Assembly (NCBI GenBank): GCA_028716125.1
Contig: JAQUQK010000089.1
Coordinates: 1 to 7,480, forward strand
Direction: 5' to 3'
DNA length: 7,480 nt
DNA from: Thermoplasmatota archaeon
GTDB lineage: Archaea > Thermoplasmatota > JAQUQK01
Part shown: one piece after another, positions 1 through 6,841 of the stretch
Position numbering within the stretch: the stretch's first letter is position 1
Layout: every line of letters starts with the position of its first letter
Position numbers and translations under genes: made by a program
The notes under the pieces: generated by a model
The model's database searches: none
The model's input: only the letters and a program-made list of their open reading frames with translations
Told to the model about the DNA's origin: nothing

Positions 1-403
1 CATCCACCGCCCGTTGCCCAAGGCTTAACCCTTGCTCGGTAGCGAAGGCGCTGACGGAAAGAACGACGTACGGTTTTCCCATCGATCGCAATGACTTCCC
101 GATCCAAAGCCTCGGCATAGCCGGCGACCCCTTGGTAAAAACACTGTTTCGAAGTTACGGGGGTTAATCAAGGTGAACACCCGGCGAAAGGTGTCATGCG
201 AGAACACCCTCGCTTAAATCCAGGAAAGTAGCGAGCCAGTCCTTCTTCATGTCGCCGTAATGGGCAATAGCTGTCCAGGTTTCTGCACCGGCAATGACGG
301 CGCTGACCGCAATAACCAGGATATCAAGCAGCTTATACTGAATACGCCCCGGGCGGCGTGGATCTGATAACTCCCAAAAAGATTTTACAATCCCATCCAC
401 CAT
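1..403 (-). pseudogene. ISAs1-family transposase, 5' part, frameshifted
   Basis: This is the N-terminal part of an ISAs1-type DDE transposase, which would cut and join the ends of its own element. The start is ATG at 403, preceded by AGAGAAAAG. The first ~65 residues carry the family's N-terminal associated domain (DPRRPGRIQYKLLDILVI, then ETWTAIAHYG). Homology then hops frame. DLSEG ends at about 208 and continues in another frame as FSHDTFRRVFTLINP. At the A-run 137-141 it hops to QGVAGYAEALDREVIAIDG, then KTVRRSF. At about 56-58 it hops again to VSAFATEQGLSLGQRAVD. From memory of the family, about 11 residues are missing between RRSF and VSA, so the last break is a small deletion plus a frameshift. 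DREVIAIDGKT should hold the first catalytic Asp. The rest lies beyond the left edge. The family call is confident, and the copy cannot make a functional protein. Confidence 0.85.
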
Positions 404-478
404 GACTTTTCTCTACTGTTTTAAAAAGTGGAAGATTATCGCTTATAGTCAGGATGATTTTAATGCGTAACCCCTGGG
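1..478 (-). mobile_element. ISAs1-type element, partial, inserted into an IS1182-type element
   Basis: The transposase remnant at 1-403 belongs to this element. Its outer end is placed at 478. Read on the minus strand, the sequence from 478 begins CAGGGGTTACGCATTAAAAT, and ISAs1-family ends typically begin CAGGG. Immediately outside it (479 onward) the IS1182-type coding sequence breaks off in mid-codon context. The opposite end and the expected target duplication lie outside the window, so the boundary rests on the terminal motif and the loss of homology. The 75 bases between 403 and 478 hold only the element's leader. Confidence 0.7.
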
Positions 479-781
479 TACAGGATCGTCTAGATCCAGC
501 CGGCAAAACCAGCGGTAGGCCAGGTTCAAATTGACTTCCTCACACAGACGACATTCGGAGCGAATCCCAAAGCAATAGCCAAGAATCAGCATCCGGATCA
601 TTAGCTCAGGATCAATCGAAGGCCGTCCGATGGGACTGTAAAACTCCGCTAAGTGCTGGCGTAAATCGCCCAGATCGAAGAAGCGGTTGATGCCTCTCAA
701 GAGAGGATCTTGGGGCACGTGGTTTTCGAAGCTGAAGCAGAAGAATAATTGTTCCTGAACTCCGGATTGTTGTCCCATCAT
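479..781 (-). pseudogene. IS1182/IS5-type transposase, N-terminal fragment
   Basis: This is the N-terminal third of a transposase of the IS1182 (IS5-like) group. The start is ATG at 781 (a second ATG is at 778), with no strong ribosome binding site. About 100 residues are native and cover the DUF772-type N-terminal domain. Recognisable blocks are DLRQHLAEFYSPIGRPSIDP, ELMIRMLILGYCFGIRSE, RLCEEVNLNLAYRWFCRL and a final DDPVP. In relatives DPVP is followed by DHSTFSKNRHGRF. Here the frame instead enters RGYALKSS and a stop, which is sequence from the neighbouring ISAs1-type end. The DDE catalytic domain is entirely absent, so the fragment is inactive. Its removal is explained by insertion of the ISAs1-type element at 478/479. 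Confidence 0.85.
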
Positions 782-919
782 GGCTACATCTCGTGATCAA
801 GTAGGCGTTAGAGGTATTTTACTCATCTAATCTCTATCTAGCATGGCACTTTTTCAATACAATCGGTCGGTTTCGGACAAAATAGGGTAAGTTTAAACAA
901 ACGACAGAACCACTGTACG
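782..919. other. Leader and outer end of the IS1182-type remnant, next to murI
   Basis: This 138-base stretch has no supported gene. Its right part, read on the minus strand, contains TTTTGTCCGAAACCGACCG and then TTGTATTGAAAAAGTG, which probably belong to the terminal region of the IS1182-type element. The partner inverted repeat is missing, so the exact edge cannot be fixed. It should lie roughly between 850 and 918, just downstream of the murI stop. Confidence 0.35.
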
Positions 920-1743
920 TCAACGCATCACCCGTCCTTCTATGACGACCGGATGCAGATTCAGCAGCGTGGTGAATGCGGCAGCCAGTGTGGTCCGGCT
1001 ACCGGTCGTGAACGCTTCCAGCGTGCCAGCGTGGCTGGCCGGGTTTTGTATTCCGTCCTGTTCCAACAATCGCAGCAATTGGCGCGCCACCGCTGCGCCG
1101 GTGTCGATGATCGTGACCGGGGATTTGCCGGCGCGCATTGCCGCTTCTTCGATCAATGCTTGTACAAACGGGTAATGCGTGCAGCCCAGCACCAGCGTAT
1201 CGGCACCCTGCGCGATCAGCGGCGCGACGTAGCGATGCACCAGCAAAGCGGTCGCGGTCGACTGCAATTCGCCTTTTTCGACTTGGTTGGCGAGACCGAT
1301 GCAGGCCTGCGTCACAAAGCGCACGCCGGTTGCGGCGCTGATTTGTTCGCGTAGCAAATTGAATTTTGCGCTGGCCAACGTGCGGTCGGTCGCCAGTACG
1401 CCCACGGTCCTGGATTGCGTCAGCGCCACCGAGGGCTTTAAACCGGGCTCCACGCCGATTACAGGCATTGCCGGGTAGGACGCGAGCGCAACGCCTTGAT
1501 TGCCGCCGCTGTGGCAGTGTTGCAGGCCACCACGAGTGCCTTCGCGCCGCGTTGCACCAGGAATGCGGCGATCGCCAACGCGCGCTCGACGATCACGGCT
1601 TCCGGCTTGTCGCCGTAGAGCGCAAAACCGGCATCGGCGAAATACAGCAAATGCTCGTGCGGCAGCTGCGTGCGGATGTGCCGCAGCACCGACAAGCCGC
1701 CGATGCCCGAGTCGAACACGCCTACCGCACTATCGGCGGCCAT
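920..1743 (-). pseudogene. murI: Glutamate racemase, frameshifted
   Basis: Glutamate racemase interconverts L- and D-glutamate in the cytoplasm to supply D-Glu for peptidoglycan. From ATG at 1743 to the stop at 920, about 274 codons match the usual family length of 265-285. Visible motifs are VGVFDSGIGGLSV (Asp11, Ser12), VVACNTATAAA (Cys74, first catalytic Cys), IGVEPGLKP, ATDRTLASAKF and LVLGCTHYPF (second catalytic Cys near 187, with the adjacent His). The frame breaks at 1475-1482: the upstream frame reads AIKALRSR and then PTRQCL-stop, while the downstream frame resumes as YPAMPVIGVEPG. Two extra bases, or one missing, would explain it. The conserved PYG motif reads LYG at residues 42-44, in the substrate pocket. 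No good Shine-Dalgarno precedes 1743, and the GyrI-like fragment runs in frame into this start. It could be a decayed second copy, or a real gene with an assembly error. Confidence 0.9.
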
Positions 1744-1800
1744 CGAGCAGATCGTCGTGACCGCGATCTCGCCGACCGAGCTTGCGGTGATTTGGTCCTG

Positions 1801-2103
1801 CCACTCTTTCGGTCCGGCGTTATGTACTGAGGTTCCCTTGGTCATGTCATCTGCCCACCAAAGCTCTTCGAGTGGCATGATCGCGTAGTCAAGTACCTGC
1901 GGCCCTTTCTTAACCATGAACTTAGCGGTATAGGACACTGAAAACAAGGCTTCCACGGCCTGCGCATACTCTTGCTATGTGTTAGGATCACCTTCACCGT
2001 CGACTATAAGAAATTTAAAATTTGGCACTTCAATCTGTACAACTTTCTTGGCAGATGGTTGGTATAGGTGCTTCAAGTCTTTTTTGAGATCGATTTTTTT
2101 CAT
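1801..2103 (-). pseudogene. GyrI-like small-molecule-binding protein, truncated, internal stop
   Basis: This is the N-terminal half of a GyrI-like (COG4832-type) ligand-binding protein. Such proteins are cytoplasmic and bind small hydrophobic or cationic molecules; the substrate of this one is unknown. Translation from ATG at 2103 gives MKKIDLKKDLKHLYQPSAKK, then VQIEVPNFKFLIVDGEGDPN, T and a TAG stop at 1975-1977. The same frame continues QEYAQAVEALFSVSYTAKFM and later MPLEELWWADDMTK, all characteristic family blocks. Family homology ends at about the TGG codon at 1801-1803 (GPKEW). The C-terminal half, roughly 100 residues, is missing, and the frame continues into the region upstream of murI. 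The gene starts only 21 bases after the stop of the Tn3 transposase pseudogene on the same strand. No clear ribosome binding site is visible. Confidence 0.8.
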
Positions 2104-2124
2104 ACTTTTGTAAGTTGAATGTAA

Positions 2125-5115
2125 CTACGAAGCCATAGCCAAATCGGCTTCTATCGGAAGCCGTTTACTCATATCCAGATCAAATCGCCCATACGGATTT
2201 ACATGACTATAAATCAACGGCGACAATGCTCTCAAGTCCGCAGTTTTCATCCTGTTACACCAGGTCTTTTCCGATAGCACCCGTTGGATCATCAAGGTAT
2301 TCACGTAAACCAGGCATAATTGCAACAAATGCAGCGACAATACCGATAATTCTTGATCTTCCAGCCTGTTGCTGGCGACCTCACCGCTCTTGCCGTAGAA
2401 GATGAATCCATTAGCGCTGTTCCAGTTTTCTACACCGTTCAACCCCTCGTGAATCTCGCGGCGCAGTCCTTCCGAATCAATATACCGGCATAAGAAAATG
2501 GTTTTCAACACCTTGCCAAGTTCCGCTAAAGCTTGGTAAGTCGGATGTTGCGGATTGCTACGCGTAAAGCGGCGAAGAATGGCTTCGGCTTCTGCTGTAC
2601 TCAGGCGCAACGCCGTTGCGTACTTGATCATTTTATCATACTGTTGGCAGATTAAACCCCGTTTGATTGGACGCGTCAAAATATCAGTGAGATTGGAATA
2701 ATTGCTGGCACTGTCTGTTTCCGGCAAGTACAGCTTTTGTGAAGCGATGGCTTTCAGACGTGGTAACAAATCGAAGCCGAGCAGATGACAAAAAGCGAAG
2801 CCGACTTCGCTCTGCCCGTGGCTGTCCGTGTAGCTTTTCTGAACATCCGTATCGGTGTCGTGGCGCAATACACCTTCCATCATAGCCGACACTTCGGAGG
2901 AGGAGCATCGTTTCAGTTGCGAGTAGATACAGACCGATTTGCTCTCGACATGCCAGTAGATTATCACACCACGACCACCGTAGCGAATATGCCACTCGGT
3001 CATCAAATTCTGATCCCAGGAGCCGAATTTCTTGGAGTTCGACGCGCAGGTGGCCGTGCCTTCACCCCATATTTCTGGAAGACGCACGGCGAAAGTCGCA
3101 TGGGTGACTTGTGAAATCGCGGCCCGCAATGTACTTTTTTGGATGAAACGGTGGCGCACGTAACGCAATTCCTGATAAGTCGTCTCATGTTCCGCTGTTG
3201 CGATTCGTTTGAGTCCGGCGTTCGTGCCTAGCGCATAGAGGCTCAGCAGCAAACGCCGTTGCAAGGTATCACGATCCAGCGTTTCGCGCTGCCGGCTGCT
3301 CTGGAACAAATCGGTGAAACCTACCCGCAGATCGGCTTCCTTGATGATGTCCAACAAGCTGGTGGATGACCAGAGCTCAAATATTTCGGCTTTCAGTTGC
3401 TTGAGGTTTTCCGGGTCTGGTTGCGCATCCAGCGGAGTAATGCAAATACGGTTCTTGCCACGATCAAGAATTTTGACTCGTGAATTTTTTGGTATTCCCT
3501 TGTTCAACATGCACAGGGCATCCGTCATCGTTTTCTTCAACCCGTCGATGAATACCTTGATATCCTGTGGTTACTTGAGTGCTTCATTGTAAGCAGCGCG
3601 GTTGGTTTCAAAATCGGCGGGCAAATCCTCATCCGGGTTACGGAAGCGCTCGGCGCCAACGACCCATATTTCCTTGCTGCGCAGCCGCTCGCGCAATGCT
3701 TGCAGTACACAAATTTCATAGTTGATGCGATTGACACGCTCTTTGTCATTCTTGTCTTTTTCCACAACAATGTCGCGCCATTTGCCTTTGATGATGCCCT
3801 CAATCGGCACCACATCGTCGGCGGAGAAATATTGATGTGTTCTGTCGCAGTAGGTTTTGAGCAGACCCAAGGCTTTAATCACCGGTCGGTGCGCGGTGTT
3901 GTTGGAACGGAATTCCAGCGCATCAAGTATCGGCGGCAACATCCCGGCGGTAGTGATTGCTGTATGAGGAACGAATGACCGTATGCACTACCTTGGTATA
4001 GGCAGGGCCGCTGGCCTTAAATTCTTTGACTAAGTCTTTCAGTGTTTCCAACCCGACCACCGGATACAATACATTCTTGACGATGCCATCAAGTTCATCG
4101 ATGGCCGCTTCCGCTAATTTGAACAAGACATTGGCTTTGCCGCGCACACGGCGTAAATCATTGATCAATTCTTGCTCGACCTTGTTTTCGGCGCGAGTAC
4201 CGATCTTGTGAATGACCAGAATTAGCAAATCGATCAATGCGTCGATAATCTCATGCTCTCTTTGCCAGCAGTACGCCGCTACCAATGCGTAACGTATTTC
4301 CGATGGATGCCGTCGCAATTCCCAACTTGACTCGATGCCGACTCGGCGACGGTATTTTTGTAACCATTTAATGGGAAGCGCGGCCAATGCTTTACTCGGT
4401 AACGCAAGCTTACGAATTCTGGACAGTTTGGCGAGTTCCTGCAAAACGCTATCCAGGCCAATCCGACCGGCCTCACCCTTGAGGTGCGATAGACCAATAC
4501 CGTCGTCTTTGACGATGGAAGTCTTCTCGATGGCACCATTTTCATCATTGACATTTGGCTCTTCGACCGTCAATAGTTTGTCTATCGATGCCTTGGTTTC
4601 GGCAGTTAGCAGGCTGGCGATGGATTCGATTAGTTCAGTCTCGAAAGCATGAATGGCTAATCGAAGTAACTGTTCCAATGGCGTGAGATCAAGCGGAGCC
4701 AGAGATTGTCCTGCGAACCACTCAACCGCCAATTCCCTCAATCGATCAAATGGAACATCTAACACCAAGACTTCAGCGGTCAACCATGTACGCAGTTTCT
4801 GCAAATCCTCACCTGATGGGCGACGTAGTCCCAGAAAGCCCAGGATTTTCTTGCGATGCCGCTGGCCAGTGCGCCCGTCCCATTCATAAACATCCAAACC
4901 CGCCCCGCCGAATTGGTTGCGTGCGCAAGGTAAACTGCAATCTCGTGCAGTATGCTCTTTTGACTATCGGGAAAGAAACCTTGAAACTGAAAGAATTTCA
5001 ATAGAATTGCAAATCCAAGTCTGCCGCTAACCGTGCGGCCTGGCAATAATGCCGATTCCTCGACCGTTAATGACCACTGCATCTTCAGTTCGTCTTCATT
5101 CCAATGCCACTTCAC
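2125..5115 (-). pseudogene. tnpA: Tn3-family transposase TnpA, full length but disrupted
   Basis: This is the transposase of a Tn3-family replicative transposon, about 996 codons, a normal length. GTG at 5115 is chosen as the start because AAGGAG lies 5 bases upstream and relatives start MK.HW; an in-frame ATG at 5154 is the alternative. Domains in order are an N-terminal DUF4158-type region (WSLTVEESALL, RLGFAILLKFFQ, DVYEWDGRTGQRHRKKILGF), a long helical linker, and the C-terminal DDE domain from VIRSSYSNHYRR onward (ALEFRSNNTAHRPVIKALGL, FGSWDQNLMTEWHIRYGG, YTDSHGQSEVGFAFCHLLGF, LHLLQLCLVYVNTLMIQRVL). Lesions are a 5-bp tandem duplication at 4899-4908, an extra base in the C-run 3943-3945, and a TAA at 3571-3573. 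The first catalytic Asp is also changed to Asn (codon 3037-3039). The other catalytic residues, Asp at 2824-2826 and Glu at 2350-2352, are kept. No resolvase, res site or 38-bp inverted repeat is adjacent. Confidence 0.93.
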
Positions 5116-5374
5116 AAATTCTCCTTGTAACACGCCGAAAATGTGGGAGGGCATGTTTTCAATAAGGCTATTTTAGCGTGAAGACGCATGCAGCGCGAAA
5201 TTACGTGGCGCTTTTTGCAGCTATGTGCACACTAGCCCTAATACCGGCTTTTTCAGCTTTTACTAGGGCGTTAAGCTTCCAACATGCAAGAGCCGCTTGA
5301 ATTTTGGCGAAGGTATTGATCCAGAAAAACCTATAAAAATATTCAGTAGAAATTTTATTAAGAGAGTAGTATTT
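5116..5374. other. Intergenic region upstream of tnpA
   Basis: No gene is supported here. It would hold the tnpA promoter, but no convincing -35/-10 pair stands out. Two weak hairpins are visible. One is AGCGC/GCGCT (5192-5196 and 5208-5212) followed by a T-run on the plus strand. The other is GCCCTAATA against TACTAGGGC (5235-5243 and 5261-5269), nine pairs with one mismatch. No GGGG-type transposon end, resolvase gene or clear res site was seen. Confidence 0.4.
5121..5126 (-). promoter_or_regulatory. Ribosome binding site of tnpA
   Basis: Read on the minus strand this is AAGGAG, 5 bases before the GTG at 5115. It decides in favour of GTG over the in-frame ATG at 5154, which has no comparable site. 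Confidence 0.6.
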
Positions 5375-5391
5375 AGAAGTTACGCATTGAC
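5375..5391. repeat. Left terminal inverted repeat of the IS701/IS4-like element
   Basis: The sequence AGAAGTTACGCATTGAC is perfectly complementary to 6481-6497. The transposase stop codon (5380-5382, TAA on the minus strand) lies inside it. Confidence 0.9.
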
Positions 5392-6426
5392 GACAGGCAG
5401 AAATTCTGGGTTCAAATGGATCATATTCGGTATAAAAGTCTCGATAAACGAAGCGATTACGTCTTTGAATAAATTCCTTTGCAAGCTATAGCAATTGTTA
5501 ATGACCGCCGCGAAGCTGAGTTTCTGTAGTTGGACAAATCCACAAATCGCAGCAAAAAGATGATTTTTTATGGCGCCTTTACTGCGGACTTGAAAACGTT
5601 CAATGTTACCTACCTGCTTAATCGCGCGGTGATATTGCTCAATTTGCCAATGTCGGTCATGTTGCTCAGTGAAGGCTTTAGCGTCAAAAGACGAGGTCTG
5701 CCCATCGTTGGGTAGGGCGCTTATATAATGGCGCAACTGGTCTTTTAACTGCGTCCGAAATACTCTCACAACCCCAAAGTGTTTGAGCCAAACCACTAAG
5801 CCGTTCTCTGAGATGTCCAGTTGTTGAACCTGTACCCATGACCCTTTTTCCACGGAGACTAAGCGGTTGCTTTCCAGGGCAAAAAGCAATCCCATCTGAT
5901 GGTTTTTAATCCGTTTAAGATTGCTCACGCAGCTGTACCAACTGTCTCCTATCACAAAAGCGGGCTCAAGACCCCAAGCCAACACTTCGGCAAGCATGTC
6001 CTGGAAATAGTCATTTTTTGTTTTTCCTTCGGTCTTGTCGACTACCCGAAAGTTAACGGGTTGGTGGTTCCCTTGGCTATCAGTGTAGTACAGGGTGACG
6101 AGGTTGATTCCTTTAACGACCCGATGGTGTTTACCTGACCAAAAATGACTGACAAGCGCCATATACTGGCTATAGGACTTGTCTAGCACGCTATCGTCCA
6201 CACTCAAGGTGCCACCCTTTAAATTCAGGCTGGAGCTGGCTTCGTTGTATAAATCCCGTCCACTATAGGATTCCCGATTCAGAAATCGGTTTACGCTATC
6301 GTGCGAAATGGACATGACTTCTCCCAGTCGACGGCCACTTGCCTGCTTCGGTTCGCTTAATAGAAAGCCTATGTACATCGGTAACGTGCAACGAGCTGTT
6401 GAAGGACGGGTTATTTCTCTTATCAA
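5380..6426 (-). CDS. IS701/IS4-like DDE transposase, intact
   Basis: This is the transposase of the surrounding IS; it binds the 17-bp ends and catalyses DNA cleavage and strand transfer. The open frame is 348 residues from TTG at 6426, with AAGG 8 bases upstream. The first ATG is at 6378 (MYIGFLLSEP), which would give 332 residues; both starts are plausible. The N-terminal part has a helix-turn-helix-like stretch (SGRRLGEVMSISHDSVNRFL). Catalytic candidates are Asp77 in LSVDDSVLDKSYSQ, Asp161 in FVIGDSWYSC, and Glu263 in HWQIEQYHRAIKQV. There are no stops or frameshifts, and it is the only intact gene in the window, which suggests recent arrival. I recognise the protein group from IS-rich proteobacteria and cyanobacteria. 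Whether it is filed under IS701 or another IS4-related group needs an ISfinder comparison. Confidence 0.9.
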   Translation of the reverse strand: MIREITRPSTARCTLPMYIGFLLSEPKQASGRRLGEVMSISHDSVNRFLNRESYSGRDLYNEASSSLNLKGGTLSVDDSVLDKSYSQYMALVSHFWSGKHHRVVKGINLVTLYYTDSQGNHQPVNFRVVDKTEGKTKNDYFQDMLAEVLAWGLEPAFVIGDSWYSCVSNLKRIKNHQMGLLFALESNRLVSVEKGSWVQVQQLDISENGLVVWLKHFGVVRVFRTQLKDQLRHYISALPNDGQTSSFDAKAFTEQHDRHWQIEQYHRAIKQVGNIERFQVRSKGAIKNHLFAAICGFVQLQKLSFAAVINNCYSLQRNLFKDVIASFIETFIPNMIHLNPEFLPVVNA

Positions 6427-6480
6427 AGCTTGGCCTTCCGGTGGCTACGGTTATTTTAAAATTCATAGTTTACATTGTCT

Positions 6481-6497
6481 GTCAATGCGTAACTTCT
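6481..6497. repeat. Right terminal inverted repeat of the IS701/IS4-like element
   Basis: The sequence GTCAATGCGTAACTTCT is the perfect reverse complement of 5375-5391. It lies about 55 bases upstream of the transposase start. Confidence 0.9.
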
Positions 6498-6555
6498 AGT
6501 ATTAATTAATAAACTGAAACTATCGCGAGACAGCGACAGAAAGTTATGGGTCTTT
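6498..6555. other. Short spacer between the IS and the miniature element
   Basis: This is AT-rich sequence with no gene and no obvious site, left between two independent insertions. Confidence 0.4.
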
Positions 6556-6561
6556 ATAATG
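6556..6561 (+). repeat. Left copy of the target-site duplication ATAATG
   Basis: ATAATG directly precedes the left end and recurs immediately after the right end (6842-6847). Either 6 bp are duplicated, or 5 bp (ATAAT) with an element beginning in five Gs. Confidence 0.7.
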
Positions 6562-6590
6562 GGGGTTCTACGCCAAACCGCCGAAAATTC
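6561..6590 (+). repeat. Left inverted repeat of the miniature element
   Basis: It starts with GGGGG and contains GCCAAACCGCCGAAA, which pairs with 6812-6841. It is two bases longer near the tip than its partner. The fifth G can be assigned either to the element or to the flanking repeat. Confidence 0.8.
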
Positions 6591-6841
6591 TGCCTCGCTA
6601 TTGGATAATGATTTTATAGGCCAAAATAGACTGATTTCGCGAGTTTAGACATGGGGTGTTAAGTTTTAAGGTATTTTCCGCAAAAAATATACAACTCGCT
6701 TGTATCTTAATCGATGTTTATGGTTATCAAAATGATAATCTCTTAAAGGACGTTATTTGGTATACAATAAATACACTATTTATCAATAGGTTACAAATAT
6801 CCTCATGGTGTAGGAAATTTCGGCGGTTTGGCTTAGACCCC
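6562..6841. mobile_element. 280-bp miniature inverted-repeat element (MITE, possibly Tn3-derived)
   Basis: The left end (6561 onward) reads GGGGGTTCTACGCCAAACCG and then CCGAAAATTC. The right end read inward (6841 down) is GGGGTCTAAGCCAAACCGCC and then GAAATTTCC. Over about 30 bases the two ends match apart from two indels and a few substitutions, with an uninterrupted GCCAAACCGCCGAAA core. The direct repeat ATAATG sits on both sides (6556-6561 and 6842-6847). The interior is AT-rich and holds no credible gene, only small hairpins (TTATCA/TGATAA at 6724-6738 and ATAAATA/TATTTAT at 6767-6783). GGGG termini and a 5-6-bp duplication resemble Tn3-family ends, so it may be a Tn3-derived miniature element. 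However, the usual TAAG inner end of a 38-bp Tn3 repeat is not seen, so another family is possible. Confidence 0.75.
6812..6841 (-). repeat. Right inverted repeat of the miniature element
   Basis: Read on the minus strand it begins GGGGTCTAAGCCAAACCGCC, the complement of the left end at 6561-6590. Confidence 0.8.

Larger units (their letters stand above)
5375..6497 (-). mobile_element. Complete IS701/IS4-like insertion sequence
   Basis: This is a 1,123-bp element bounded by perfect 17-bp inverted repeats, AGAAGTTACGCATTGAC at 5375-5391 and its exact complement at 6481-6497. It holds a single intact transposase on the minus strand whose stop codon lies inside the left repeat. Flanks are AGTATTT on the left and AGTATTA on the right, giving a 6-bp match (AGTATT) offset by one base. 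If the element edge is drawn two bases further in, the flanking 4-mers are TTAG and CTAG. These fit the YTAR target reported for the IS701 group but differ by one base. The edge is therefore certain only to within about two bases. Confidence 0.85.

Noticed and set aside
953..1830. Long open frames on the plus strand across murI (953-1354 and 1366-1830)
   Set aside because: They are antisense shadows of a GC-rich gene whose minus-strand translation carries the complete glutamate racemase motifs. Their own translations are Arg/Ala-rich with no recognisable domain.
2684..3188. Open frames on both strands inside the tnpA C-terminal region (2684-2995, 2785-3114, 3003-3188)
   Set aside because: They are out of frame with, or antisense to, strong Tn3 transposase homology and have no domain of their own.
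4335..5004. Plus-strand open frames over the tnpA N-terminal half
   Set aside because: They are Ser/Arg-rich antisense shadows. The minus-strand frames join into a continuous transposase.
5192..5215. Possible terminator AGCGC/GCGCT followed by TTTTT
   Set aside because: The stem has only five pairs with an 11-base loop, and no plus-strand gene ends there.
5266..5275. GGCGTTAAG resembling the inner end of a Tn3 38-bp repeat upstream of tnpA
   Set aside because: The base run 38 bp away does not begin with GGGG and no partner repeat was found.
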